A stretch of 64,000 nucleotides of DNA from Aspidiotus rigidus (Eukaryota; Arthropoda; Insecta; Hemiptera; Diaspididae): assembly GCA_035079385.1 (NCBI GenBank), contig JAVHKY010000054.1, forward strand, positions 11,757,501 through 11,821,500, written 5' to 3'. Under the pieces are notes generated by a model. It was not told the DNA's origin and did no database searches. It saw only the letters and a program-made list of their open reading frames with translations. A program made the translations under genes and the position numbers. Below are positions 36,045-48,417 of the stretch, in pieces. Within the stretch, counting starts at the first letter, position 1. Every line of letters starts with the position of its first letter.

Positions 36045-37887
36045 CATGGAATCAAAAAAAGTAGATTCAGTAGGTATATTATGGTAGGCCTAGACACTTG
36101 AATTTTGAATAATAAAATTTGATGGTATCTTCTAAATGTTCCATAGAGACCGGTCCCTGCACGCTGACCGGTACAGTGATCAAGTTACGTGTTTGTATAC
36201 TACTAGAGTTGAGGGGAAAAAGGTACGAGATAAAAAATTGATTTAATTTCATAATAATTTGAAAGTTTTATTGATGAATATCAAAACAAAAACTCGGTTC
36301 TCTCTTTTTTCCCTCCCGATCAATTTGTATAGTACCTACTTTAATATTATATACAACAAAATAAATTTGACAACTTTATTTATCTGGAAGTCTCATGCGA
36401 AATCCTATTTGAAAATAATTATATCGATACTCGGACTTGATTGCGCGAATAAGTCGTGAATTGTTCTATCCTTGAGGTCGTTAAAAAGAAAACAAAATCT
36501 TCCACAACTAAACAACTTGTAAATTTCGTGTACCTTACGATTATCGAGGTAGGCTTATCTTTGTTGCAGTATTTTTATGTGAATTGATTCTTCTTATAAA
36601 GTCGTGAAGTAGGTACTTTAAAAAGCTCAAAATTCAAATTGTTTTACTACATTTTAAAAATTACCACCTCCTTAGCGTCATTATAAGATCATCAAACCTC
36701 AAAATTAATCCTTTCTAGCAGCGGTTGCATGGCAGAATAAAATTTTACTAGGGGTATCGAAGAAGAAAAAAACCAAAGTATTTTACTATTTAGGTACCTA
36801 CCAAATAAATTGGAAAGATTCCGCAGGATTATTATTTTATACTCTTTTTAAAATTCTGATTCCAAAAGTATCATCGCTATCCCACATTTTTGGGTATTGA
36901 ACGTAACCCCTGGACTATGATACCCTTATTTCGCCACCTATGCTTTCTAGTCTTGCCCACGACTACAAAAAAATATGAATAATCGATGTAGATACCTCGC
37001 TACATGGTAGTACAAATACTGTAATTACCGTGACTGTAATACAAACCAATACTAAGAATCAGCAGAAAAGGTTTTCTTGCAGTGATCTCAACATGACGTC
37101 ATGTACGTTCAACATCTATAATCAGCAGAAAAAGATCTCTCGAAGAGTGGTCGACAGGCTAATTTTTCTGATCGTTTTCAAAACATTCGAGCTTCGAAGA
37201 TCGATTTTCGGCATCGCAATTCGCAATGAATACCGAAGTCCAAAACGAAAATTTTTTTCTCGACTATTTCTGCATCTGTTCGGAGTTCGAAAAAACCTTG
37301 GGAGACTATTCGATATTCTTCACTTATAGAACTTGTACTTCTATTTCAATTTATTACTCACGAGTTTGGAAGTAACTTTTGATAGGCCTTATTGATGTTA
37401 CCAAGAATGAGATCTCTTTCAGCCTTTATATTTTGAAGTTTTTGGTTTTATTTAGTTCTTATGAAAGTTTAACTCAAGAGTTGATTCTTTCGTCTTCAAG
37501 GTAAGAATTTATCCCAGATTCCAACTGAAGTTCAATCTGAGACAGAAACTCTTAGTGTAGATTCTCTTCCGAATTTCGAGTCTAAATCGAAGTAATTGAT
37601 TATTCGTCATTAAAATTTCTTTACAATTCGTCTATCGTTTGTATTTGGGTACTATGCAAAACTTGAGTAGACTAATGATCAATGAAGTGTGAATGAGCGA
37701 GTAGTAAAATAAGCCTACATATTTTCTACTAAATCTTCGAAGTCCTTGTTGTTAACGCTTTTGTATCAAAATTTGATAATTTTTCGACAAAATACTTTAG
37801 ATTTTACTTATTTAATTTCATTTTGGCTTACCCGACGATCATTATTTATTTCAATACCTCAATTTGATCTGTCCGGTTGTACATAGG
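36045..37887. other. Intergenic stretch upstream of importin alpha
   Basis: No gene is supported. The largest frame (37030-37329, +, 99 codons) has no domain and its content is Arg/Phe-rich without splice context. A CATGACGTCATG palindrome at about 37092 is CRE-like. ACATAG immediately before the importin ATG looks like a 3' splice site, so a non-coding first exon may lie in this stretch. Confidence 0.4.
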
Positions 37888-40003
37888 ATGTCTGGCTCAT
37901 CCGCTCATAAACATCGATACAAAAATGTATCAGTTGATGCGGACGAATTACGTAGAAGACGAGAAGAAGAAGGCATTCAACTACGCAAACAGAAACGCGA
38001 AGAACAGTTATCTAAACGTAGGAATGTGAATTTACAAAATGTTTCGGACGATGAAATGCAGGTACGTATACTGTATGAAACTGAGATTATAAATAACGAG
38101 AATGAAAGAATCATTCTTGAGTATATTCTGTCTAGGATAACTATCCGTCAGCCGTGACCGGTGGTAAAACTATATTGAAGGATATGGTCGTTTTGCTCTC
38201 TTCGCCGAATTCTACTCAGCGATTAGAAGCTACTCAGTACTTTCGCAAACTCCTGTCTCGAGAACCAAATCCTCCAATTGATGATGTTATCCGAGAAGGT
38301 GTTGTTCCCAAATTCGTTGAATTCTTGAAAGATGAGAGTAATTCTACGTTGCAAGTGAGTAAAATTTAGACGAGAACACTATTCAGATTTAGATGAAATA
38401 ATACGACATCTGAAATGGAAATTATTCTGTATTTTAGTTCGAAGCAGCCTGGGCTCTGACCAACATTGCTTCGGGTACGTCCACTCAAACTCGTGTCGTG
38501 ATCGCAGCCGGTGCAGTGCCTATCTTCATAAATCTTTTGCACTCGAAATACGAAGATGTTCAAGAACAAACGGTGTGGGCGCTGGGCAATATTGGTGGTG
38601 ACTCACCGCAGTGTCGTGATTACGTGTTAGAATGTGGAGCTCTCGAACCTCTTCTCGAGTACGGTTTTTGGCTGACATTGTTATAATGTAGCGTGGTCGA
38701 TGTATTTTATTACTTTTAATAAGGTTTGACTTCAGATTATTAAACAAATCGAAGCGAATAACGATGATGAGAAATCTAGTATGGGCCCTATCGAATCTTT
38801 GCAGAGGCAAAATACCGCCTCCGAATTTCGCCAAAGTGTCTCCCGCGTTACCGGTATTAGCACATTTGTTATTCCATTCAGATTTAGATGTTTTGGCGGA
38901 TACTTGTTGGGCATTATCATACTTATCTGACGGGCCTAACGATAAGATTCAAGCCGTCATTAATGCAGGCGTTTGCAGACGACTCGTTGAATTGTTGATG
39001 TATGTTGCTACATATTTTTTAATCGAATTCGTTGTTAGAATTACGTATTGTATACTAAGATTGTTATGTTTTGATTAGGCATCATCAACAGACCGTTGTA
39101 TCCGCTGCCTTGAGAGCTGTTGGCAATATAGTAACTGGTGACGATTCGCAAACACAAGTTATTATCAATTGTTCCGTATTACCATGCTTGTACAACTTAT
39201 TGACTACAGGAAAAGAATCAATCCGCAAAGAAACTTGTTGGACTATTTCGAATATAACTGCAGGAAATAAGGACCAGATTCAAGTACGTGTTTAGAATTA
39301 TTGTGTGTATGAAAATGATGAAATGGTGATCACGACTGATGTTTAGGCTGTTATCGATGCCAACATATTTCCTCTATTGATCGACATCCTAATGAAAGCC
39401 GAATTTAAAACGCGTAAAGAGGCTGCGTGGGCTATCACAAACGCTACGTCCGGCGGTACCGTTGATCATATTAGATACCTTGTTAACCAGGTGAATATAA
39501 TCAAGATTATGATAAATATTGTTGAAATTATTGAATACTCATGAATGTATTTGAATTCTGTAGGGTTGTATCCCTCCATTATGTGAATTATTGACGGTAC
39601 CTGATGTAAAAATAATTCATGTCGCGCTAAACGGTTTGGAGAATATCCTACGAATAGGTGACCAGACTGCTAAGTTGCATAATACTGTCAACCCCTACGC
39701 AGTCATTGTGGAAGAGTGTAATGGTAATTCGCTTTTTTCATTTTACTAAACTTTATAAGTTCAAGAACAATGATAAATGTTTTTTAAACATTTTATGCAG
39801 GTTTAGATAAAATAGAATACTTACAATCCCATGAAAACATGGATGTGTACCATAAAGCTTATGACATTATTGAACAATATTTCGGTACCGAGGATGACAA
39901 CAACAGTAAAATAACTCCGAGTATACAAACTGGGCCTCAGGGAACTGAACAGTTTCAGTTCGCTCCAGACCAGAGCGTACCAATGGATGGTTTCCATTTT
40001 TGA
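37888..40003 (+). CDS. Kap-alpha1: Importin subunit alpha, alpha-1 clade (KPNA1/5/6-like)
   Basis: Importin alpha binds classical nuclear localisation signals and importin beta to carry cargo into the nucleus. Eight exons, all GT-AG: 37888-38061, 38136-38354, 38438-38658, 38736-38999, 39079-39283, 39347-39490, 39564-39723 and 39801-40003, for 529 residues, the usual length. The N-terminal importin-beta-binding domain shows [19 protein letters not shown] (22-40) then KRRNV. Armadillo repeats follow, with the NLS-binding Trp/Asn pairs visible in [53 protein letters not shown] and [12 protein letters not shown]. The C-terminus [19 protein letters not shown] and an acidic tail ending MDGFHF match the CSE1L-binding end. 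Residue choices ([24 protein letters not shown]) favour the alpha-1 clade over alpha-2 or alpha-3. No defect is seen. Confidence 0.97.
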
Positions 40004-40770
40004 ACGGAAACGACGCTTTCTTATCTTTCATACCATATTTTGGAACTTCATTTTGAGCTAGTACCACGCATTTGTTATTACCTATTATTTTCTTCTTGAT
40101 CTTTCTTCCTTAATCGCCGTCTTTCTGCACAAGTTTAACGACACTTCTTTTTCCCTACTAAAAAAAATTATCGGATAGAGGTTCATCGACGTTTAACCTA
40201 ATATTAACTTTACTTAATGGATTAACTGCCTGGAGATTAGATAATTTTCACGTACTCAACATCATTTCACGTAATCGGGCATTATAGATGGAAATTTGAA
40301 AAATTTTGATCGGAATATTACGAACAAGAATTCCTCTATCCTGGTGATTTCTCACTCCGTTTTCCTTTTATTAACAGGCTTCTTTGTCCGTATACGAGGA
40401 GTTGTAAAGTGTCCTAATTTTAATACCTATATCATATACCAGTTTTTACGTCATCTTATACGTATCTATTATGTTTCCCGATAATATTACGATATCGCGT
40501 TAATTGATGATAAGTGAATTTGTATAGTTGAGCGTTTGAGCTTTTTGTAGAAAAATGTAATGAATATTGTTGAAAAATTAAAAAAAAAAAAGTACCATAT
40601 TTGTAAAGAGATAGAAAAAAAAAATCGTTTAATGGAATTCATTTTGAAATTGTTGGATTTTATAAAAAAAAATTATTTAAAAAAACTTCTAAACAGAAGA
40701 AGTTACTTACGAGCGAAACAATGATGCAATTTTAAACTTTTCAAACAGCGATTGTTTCTTTGTATTGTAC

Positions 40771-40776
40771 AATAAA
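40771..40776 (+). terminator. Poly-A signal of importin alpha
   Basis: AATAAA in TACAATAAACGTTTG, about 770 bp after the stop codon, followed by TG/T-rich sequence (GTTTGTACG, TTCTTTCTGG). Confidence 0.55.
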
Positions 40777-43240
40777 CGTTTGTACGAGTTCAGTTCTGTT
40801 CTTTCTGGTTGTATATTAGTAACTCGACATAAACGATCGATTTGTGAGCATCTAGAGGATCGAAGATATATTTTTCATTCTGATTCGCCAGGTTAGGGCG
40901 GAATACATTTCCAAAATATTCTGATTTACGTTTATATAAAACATAGACCTTGCAAAGGGGGTATCGAACCTCTGTTAGACCATTATCTGACAGAACATGA
41001 GAAGATTCTCTTGGAATTTAATTATTTAAATCTCTGAAAATGGAATAGTTTCGTTTCTCGGTCCAGATAAAAATTTGAAATTTTATTTGTTACCAACACC
41101 TGGTCTATTGCAACCCACTATTTAAAAGAACCGAAGTAACGGTTCGAATTTTTGGAGATGAAGATAAATATTTTATTTCTTAGTTCTAGCAAATTTTTGC
41201 ACTTTTCATGGGCGGAGTGAATATATTCACCATTACCTCGTTTGCTGGAGCAAGTGAAGTCTTATAAATTCAGATCTCATCGAAAAAGAGCAGAAAGTGG
41301 GGCTTTTTTCGTTATTATTCGTTCATCCATATAAGGCTAGAGAAGTGAGACAGATATGAAACATGTGATCATCATTTTTTGCGCTACATTTTTATTTTTT
41401 TTTTATGTTTAAATGATCATAACCGTGATAACCGTACCGCAATCTGTTATCGCAATTATGGTTACTCAAAATATTTTTTCAATACATTACACTATTGCGG
41501 TTGTTGCAGTAACAGATTCCGGTCACTGTCAACGTTAATTTTTTTTCATATTTTCTGTTTCCCGCGTAGAATATTACGAATAATTATGTATTTAATTCTC
41601 TCCTAATTGAGTTTAACGCTTTATTGACAACGAACTGAAAGTGATTCCTATAAGTTTTTTTAAACAAACACCACATTTGGTTGGAGATTGCGCTAGAAAA
41701 CTTTCCGTCAACTTTACCCTATACAAAAGTCTATCCGAAAAGCTTTCTTTCGAACACTTCATCACACGTTACCTTTAATACCATTACTGTTCTTAGTTTT
41801 CGTGGGTGCAGTGGTGTCAGTGAACGCGTCGCTCCGAGATCCACGCTCGTAACGCTAAAATGCCGTTTAAAAGTACGTAAAAGCTGCTTTTCTATTTTAT
41901 ACTTCTCACGCAATTCAATTCAATAAGTACACAGTCCCTTTTGAGACAATTCTGGTTTTTGATCGTTTTTATTATTCTGCAGGGCGTTTTCAATTTTCAA
42001 TGAACTGACTTTATTTCTTCTAAGGTATTACAGTTTTCATACGCATAAGAAATTTCAGCCTAAGAAAGGACCTAAGTTAAAATGATCGAAGTCATTGGAT
42101 TAATGAATGTCATCTCTTCTTTTACATCTGAATAATAATTATATCGAAATGATTCAGAATCGAGCTAACCTTTCCCATTGTGGGACAAATTTTACAGTTG
42201 AACAGTTGAAGAATGGATATTCGAGGGTAAATAACTTATGGCAATTTTTCATCGTGATAATATGAAAAAGCCCAAGGGTAATTGTACTTTTCGACAGGGT
42301 GAGGACTTCGAAAAATTACAATTTTTGAGTTATACACAGATGGGAGTCCATGAAATTTGTCCGCGAGCAAAAATTGACCGACAGAAAAAAAAACACCGAA
42401 AATTTACTGACAGAAAATAGTGATTGCTGAAAAATGAACGTACGAAATTTGAATGTGGCGAAATTTATTTATCACCCGATGATAAACGAGATAAACTCAT
42501 ATTGAACGCATTCACTAGATGCTAATGGTTAAACCTCAATTTCATTCAAACGAATTCGTCCAAATAAAAAGTAGTCCCCTCTTCTGATTGGGTCTATTTA
42601 TGAGACAATTTCCCCTCTGAGCGTAAGTGATGCCGCAAAAGATTCTTTTTTGCGGTGAACCCGATTATCTGTTTTGTTTGGGGAGAGCACATCTTCAGAA
42701 AACGTACGCGTCCGACTTTGATAACGTCATCAACTTGTGACGTCATCGACCTAAGTTAGGTACAGCCGCATCTTACAGTCTTACTTTGATGACTTCATCG
42801 ACTTGTGATGCCATCAACCGAAGTTAGGTTACATTGCTTAAGAGAATTTGCCTAGGCTGGATTATAGGAATTAGTCTTGATTAGATTATAGGAATTTGTC
42901 TAGGTTTGGTTATAGAAATTTTTCTAAGTTACGTAGATTATAAGAAAACTTAGGCTTTCCGGAAGTTATGACCTATTTTACCTCTTAGAATAGTTGTAAG
43001 ATTCCGTCACGCCGCAATCTCAGTAACTGCGCTACTCGCCGAGAGATTTGGCAGTTTTAGCTATATTATGTAGAAGAACGGTCGATGTTATCATCTTCCG
43101 AGCTACGACATGTCGATAGCACACAATGGGAACTGCGAACTTTTTGTTGATTCAGTGTTTATCACTGCAATCTTATAGAAGTGTTGTTGCATTTCGTGAG
43201 CTGTATTACGCTACAGACTTACTTACATAGTTTTGTTGGC
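40777..43240. other. Gene-free stretch downstream of importin alpha
   Basis: No gene is established. 41860-41872 reads ATGCCGTTTAAAA followed by a GTACGT donor, which could be a first coding exon, but no partner exon was found. 42700-42900 contains repeated GACGTCATC/TGACTTCATC words and repeated GGAATT(A/T)GTCTAG phrases, related to the module seen at 44160-45085 and 59100-59340. Confidence 0.35.
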
Positions 43241-43975
43241 TCAGCGTGCGTTTCCATGGGGGAAACGAAAGGAAGATGAAGTACATTGGGAGCTTGAAAA
43301 AGAAGTGTTTTCTTCATACAAAAAAAGGTGTCACAGTGTGTCTTCATAAAGTGCAGTGAGGTGTATTTTAGGATTTCGAAAGCCAACATAATTTTAGACT
43401 AGTATCAAAGTTTCTCCAATTCTATTTTACGACACAAAGTGTGCCGCGAGAACATGAACCAAAATTAGAAGAGGAGAGGAAGGAAAAGCAGAAAGAAGAA
43501 AAAGTGGAAATTGATGAAGAAATAAGCATACGAATATGTAAGTAGTAGTTGGACATGAATAAAAGTATATTTCTGGTAAAATCGTACCGAACTGAAACTG
43601 GATGCTTTTCCTTACGTCTGCTATGATATGATGTTGAAGAAATGGTTTCAGACGATGAAATAACCCTTACCATTGCTGTAGTTCAGTTACAGGTCGATGT
43701 ATCGATCCTCGTGAAGGCAGAAATGAGTGTTTCTATGTGAGTAAGCTTCATCCGTACTCATGTTGAAGCTGATATCCCGGAATCAACTCCAGACCTTAGT
43801 GTGCGTGTATCTATCAGTAGGTAATAGGGCCGAACTTGAGGACGAGATTCAATGAAACCAGCGACTCGCACACTATAACTAGAAACAGAATACTACAGAC
43901 GTAAATCAAAAATCAGAACAAGCAAGAACAAACACTATGTTGTAAATGAAGCTTCTGAACTTTTCGGAAACTGAT
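43241..43975 (+). pseudogene. Coding-like remnants of an unknown protein
   Basis: Several short open stretches on the + strand look translated. 43243-43329 (WGKRKEDEVHWELEKEVF) follows a GTTGGCTCAG acceptor. About 43398-43538 is a charged stretch with EEERKEKQKEEKVEIDEE, ending at a GTAAGT donor. About 43652-43735 contains ITLTIAVVQLQVDVSILV and ends at GTGAGT. About 43890-43974 contains KNKHYVVNEASELFGN and then TGA. Splice phases fit for the second and third. No initiating exon, no known domain, and stops separate the last piece, so this may be a decayed gene or one whose structure I cannot complete. Confidence 0.2.
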
Positions 43976-44159
43976 GAATTTAGGCAGCTTAAGAGCTTAA
44001 GGCGAAGATAGCAACAATAGCCTCGGGTTGAATGGCTTTTCAATCGTCCAGTAAAAAACCATTGAGAATTTGAGATTAGCGAGCCTGGTCAGCAGCCAAT
44101 GAATAAGAGCTGCTTTTTTGCTGATCATTTTTTTTTCTTTTTGCGGGGAACCCGCTATT

Positions 44160-44770
44160 CCTTTTATTGGGCGGTCTTTTCAGACAACGTTCGCGTCCGC
44201 TCATTTGAGACGTCATCATTTTCGGGGAATTGTCTAGGGCCTAGAATTTTCTTGATCTGCGTTAGACATTGATTGTTATCAAGGATGCAAAGTCGATTGA
44301 TAAAACTTCCACTTCCAATTTTTTTTTTCTGACTTCCACTTCCAACTTCTCACATTGCAGTTTCCAACTTCCAGCTTCCACTTCCAACTTCCAACAAAAT
44401 ATGCAGTGGTGCCATATAAAAAAAAAAAATAAAAAGGATCAACGAATACCCAAAATAACGATTTTGGGGAAAAATATTTATCTTTTGTGAAAAAGAGATA
44501 TTTTTCTTCAAATCATTATTTTGGATATTTTCCATCTGTCTTTGAAACGGCGGTGTAGCCTCCTGTGCAGGAAGTTGATTGAAGAAGTCAACTGCTATAG
44601 ACTTCCACTTCCAACTTCTCACGTTGCGACTTCCAGCTTCCAGCTTCCACTTCCTGAGCGCATTTATCGAATAACTTCCAACTTCCACTTCCAACTTCCA
44701 AATAACTTCCCGTCCTTGATTGTTATGTTATGTTACCAATTGCATAGAAAAATTTGTCTAGAATGAAACC
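44160..44770. repeat. TGACGTCATC-type module, copy 1, interrupted by an insertion
   Basis: 44190-44279 plus 44727-44765 together match 44950-45085 (shared GTCATCATTTTCGGGGAATT, GTCTAGGGCCTAGAA, TTGATCTGCGTT, TTATGTTACC, GAAATTTGTCTAGAAT). The 439 bases between are a separate insertion. Confidence 0.85.
44280..44718. mobile_element. hAT-type non-autonomous element with 8-bp target duplication
   Basis: ATTGTTAT occurs immediately before (44272-44279) and after (44719-44726). Ends are CAAGGATGC and its imperfect inverse CGTCCTTG. The interior is full of ACTTCCACTTCCAACTTCC-type repeats in both halves, framing a less repetitive centre (44400-44570). An 8-bp duplication with CAAGG-type ends is characteristic of hAT elements. 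The 45,000-45,085 paralogue provides the empty site. The 114-codon reverse ORF is Ser/Glu/Val repeat text, not transposase. Confidence 0.85.
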
Positions 44771-44944
44771 CGTCATATATATTTTGTTCGCGGTCATTCT
44801 CAGGGAACACCTGTGTCTGTGAAGTTATCATTTTCGAGGAAATGTCATTTTTGCAATCGAATTGGATGACGTCATCAATCGTAAGACATTTTGTCTAGGC
44901 TAGATAATAGCGATAAATCTATGTCTGGTTATTTGAACTTTCCT

Positions 44945-45090
44945 TTTGTTGGGGAAAACGACCGCGTCCGTTCACTTGTGACGTCATCATTTTCGGGGAA
45001 TTGTCTAGGGCCTAGAACTTTTTTGATCTGCGTTCGACCTTGATTGTTACGTTATGTTACCTTGTGTAGAGAAATTTGTCTAGAATAAAG
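44945..45090. repeat. TGACGTCATC-type module, copy 2 (empty-site paralogue)
   Basis: Uninterrupted copy of the module at 44160-44770. The position equivalent to the hAT insertion reads TTGATTGTTACG, that is, a single copy of the target. Confidence 0.85.
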
Positions 45091-45795
45091 CAAGCAACAG
45101 CAAAAATTGATTAGGTGACAGCGGGTGCCATTGCAAAGTTTTCAATGTCTTGACCGACACTCCACCTCCCCACCTCGCTATTGGGAATCTATGTGGCCGA
45201 ATTGAGACTCACTTCGTTGTTGGACTTGGAATCTTAGAGCCCTCGACCTAATCCAGAAATCTGCAAGGGTGAGTTCAAGTTTCCCCAGTCCTAGCATACA
45301 GAATATTAGCCTTAATTGAACTATACTTGCTTTAAAAACGGCCTAACTTACGCCTATGCACCACTTTACCAATCCTAGCTTATAGTAGACGAAGCCTGGC
45401 CTATGCTAGGCTGTACTAATACTAGACATTACTAGGCTATTCTAGGCCTAACATACAATACTAAGGATGTTGATGAAGTCATACGTAGCTTTGAAATGCC
45501 TTTACTGTGCTTTTATCCGCTATCGAAAATTCGCAAATTATGAACTGGGTTTCCTCTTTTCAATGTCTTCACCGACACCCCAGCCGTCTATTGGAAATCT
45601 GCGAGTCGAACTTCTACTTTATCTTCTTCCCCTCCCCCCCCCCAAAAAAAAAAAAAAAATCCGAGAAGACACTAAAAATGATCTTTATTTATTTAGCTCC
45701 TCCAAAATATTTTTTTAAAAACGTATTCGTTAGCTAAAAATCACAAAATATTTTCACTTCTGTGATTTTCCTTTTTTCAGATTTTTGTTGCAATT
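45091..45795. other. Gene-free stretch
   Basis: No gene is seen. 45290-45460 has recurrent CCTAGC/TAGGC words (CTATGCTAGGC, ACTAGGCTATTCTAGGCC). A C-run then A-run at about 45630-45658 creates two overlapping spurious forward frames. Confidence 0.5.
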
Positions 45796-47930
45796 TTAAC
45801 AGGGAACCTGTTTTATGGGGGGCTTTTTGAGAAATTTGCCGTGCGCCGTCCGCCGTCCAGCAAAAAACTTGGAAAAATTTCGACTCTCGAGCCATATATG
45901 ATAGGAGAGGGACTTGGAAAAATTTCGACTCTCGAGCTATATATGATAGGAGGCGACTTAGAAAAATTTCGACTCTCGAGCTATATATGATAGGAGGGGG
46001 ACTTGGAAAAATGTCGACTCTTGAGCCATATATGATAGGAGGGGGGGAGTTGGAAAAATTTCGACTCTCGAGCTATATATGATAGGAAGGGGGGACTTGG
46101 AAAAATTTCGACTCTCGAGCCATATATAATAGGAGGGGAGGGGGACTTGGAAAAATTTCGACTCTCGAGCTATATATGATAGGAAGGGGGGACTTGGAAA
46201 AATTTCGACTCTCGAGCTATATATGATAGGAGGGGGACTTGGAAAAGTTTCGACTCTCGAGCTATATATGATAGGAGGGGGACTTGGAAAAATTTCGACT
46301 CTTGAGCCATATATGATAGGAGGGGGGGAGTTGGAAAAATTTTGACTCTCGAGCTATATATGATAGGAAGGGGGGACTTGGAAAAATTTCGACTCTCGAG
46401 CCATATATAATAGGAGGGGAGGGGGACTTGGAAAAATTTCGACTCTCGAGCCATATATGATAGGAGAGGGACTTGGAAAAATTTCGACTCTCGAGCCATA
46501 TATGATAGGAGAGGAACTTGGAAAAATTTCGACTCTCGAGCTACATATGATAGGAGGGGGACTTGGAAAAATGTCGACTCTTGAGCCATATATGATAGGA
46601 GGGGGGGAGTTGGAAAAATTTCGACTCTCGAGCTATATATGATAGGAAGGGGGGACTTGGAAAAATTTCGACTCTCGAGCCATATATAATAGGAGGGGAG
46701 GGGGACTTGGAAAAATTTCGACTCTCGAGCTATATATGATAGGAAGGGGGGACTTGGAAAAATTTCGACTCTCGAGCTATATATGATAGGAGGGGGACTT
46801 GGAAAAATTTCGACTCTCCAGCTATATATGATAGGAGGGGGTTTTGGAAAAATTTCGACTCTTGAGCCATATATGATAGGAGGGGGGGAGTTGGAAAAAT
46901 TTCGACTCTTGAGCCATATATGATAGGAGGGGGGGAGTTGGAAAAATTTCGACTCTCGAGCCATATATAATAGGAGGGGAGGGGGACTTGGAAAAATTTT
47001 GACTCTCGAGCCATATATGATAGGAGAGGGACTTGGAAAAATTTCGACTCTCGAGCCATATATGATAGGAGAGGAACTTGGAAAAATTTCGACTCTCGAG
47101 CTACATATGATAGGAGGGGGACTTGGAAAAATGTCGACTCTTGAGCCATATATGATAGGAGGGGGGGAGTTGGAAAAATTTCGACTCTCGAGCTATATAT
47201 GATAGGAAGGGGGGACTTGGAAAAATTTCGACTCTCGAGCCATATATAATAGGAGGGGAGGGGGACTTGGAAAAATTTCGACTCTCGAGCTATATATGAT
47301 AGGAAGGGGGGACTTGGAAAAATTTCGACTCTCGAGCTATATATGATAGGAGGGGGACTTGGAAAAATTTCGACTCTCCAGCTATATATGATAGGAGGGG
47401 GGGAGTTGGAAAAATTTCGACTCTTGAGCCATATATGATAGGAGGGGGGGAGTTGGAAAAATTTCGACTCTCGAGCCATATATAATAGGAGGGGAGGGGG
47501 ACTTGGAAAAATTTTGACTCTCGAGCCATATATGATAGGAGAGGGACTTGGAAAAATTTCGACTCTCGAGCCATAAGTGATAGCAGAGGAACTTGGAAAA
47601 CTTTCGACTCTCGAGCTATATATGATAGGAGGGGGACTTGGAAAAATTTCGACTCTCGAGCTATATATGATAGGAGGGGGACTTGGAAAAATTTCGACTC
47701 TTGAGCCATATATGATAGGAGGGGGGGAGTTGGAAAAATTTCGACTCTCGAGCCATATATAATAGGAGCGGAGGGGGAGTTGGAAAAATTTCGACTCTCG
47801 AGCTATATATGATAGGAAGGGGGGACTTGGAAAAATTTCGACTCTCGAGCCATATATGATAGGGGGGGAGGGACTTGGAAAAATTTCGACTCTCGAGCTA
47901 CATACGATAGGAGAGGGACTTGGAAAAACG
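45796..47930 (+). repeat. Large 45-bp minisatellite array inside a CAGGGAACC-family unit
   Basis: It opens with AACAGGGAACCTGTTTTATG and the GTGCGCCGTCCGCCGTCC leader, then about 45 units of roughly 45 bp. Core words per unit are GACTTGGAAAAATTTCGACT, CTCGAG, CTATATATGATAGGAGG, with length changes only in the G-run. A higher-order repeat is visible: the unit series starting GAGAGGGACTTGG at about 46457 recurs at 47017 and 47531 (spacings 560 and 514 bp, 11-12 units). Long open frames on both strands arise because 45 is divisible by three and are not genes. Confidence 0.95.
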
Positions 47931-48417
47931 ACGTCTTCCTTAACGAAGTTAAACGAGGAACGCAGGGAACCTGTTTTATGAGTCGAATGGGATTTGGTAT
48001 TGAAAATTCAAGGAAGCCTAGACCTGGATAAAGATAGTATAAAGAAGGCCTAGACCTACTATAAGCCTATCATAATATAGTTTGAGAATCTAAATTTTTC
48101 TCGCTCGAGAGACGAAATTTTTCCAAGTCCCCCTGCTATCATATATGGCTCGAGAGTCGAAATTTTTCTAAGTCCCCCTTCTATCATATATGGCTCGAGA
48201 GTCGAAATTTTTATAAGTCCCCCTCCTATCATATATAGCTCAAGAGTCGAAATTTTTCCAAGTCCCCCTCCTATCATATATAGCTCGAGAGTCGAAATTT
48301 TTCCAAGTCCCCCTCCTATCATATATTCTCGAAAGTCGAAATTTTTCTATGTTTTTCGCTGGACGGCGCACGGCAGATTTCTCAAATAGCCCCCCATAAA
48401 ACAGGTTCCCTGTTAAA
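47926..48417 (-). mobile_element. Inverted CAGGGAACC-family unit
   Basis: Begins with the tail (ACGACGTCTTCCTTAACG), then CGCAGGGAACCTGTTTTATG, the unique arm (GGAAGCCTAGACCTGG, AAGAAGGCCTAGACC), six reverse-oriented 45-bp units, the GGACGGCGCACGGC leader and the terminal CATAAAACAGGTTCCCTG at 48395-48412. It is the mirror image of 1629-2195, at much lower divergence. Confidence 0.75.

Noticed and set aside
37030..37329. 99-codon ORF upstream of importin alpha
   Set aside because: No domain, Arg/Phe-rich composition, no splice or poly-A context.
40960..40985. B-box-like GGTTCGATACC on the - strand
   Set aside because: The flanking bases do not pair into a T-arm and no cloverleaf is possible.
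41860..41878. First coding exon ATGCCGTTTAAAA followed by a GTACGT donor
   Set aside because: No downstream exon in a compatible phase was found, so the start and donor could be coincidence.
44350..44694. 114-codon reverse ORF as a transposase or structural gene
   Set aside because: It is the ACTTCC repeat interior of the hAT-type MITE read as protein.
45860..47930. CRISPR-like array of short repeats
   Set aside because: The 45-bp units are contiguous with no unique spacers, in a eukaryotic genome; this is a minisatellite.
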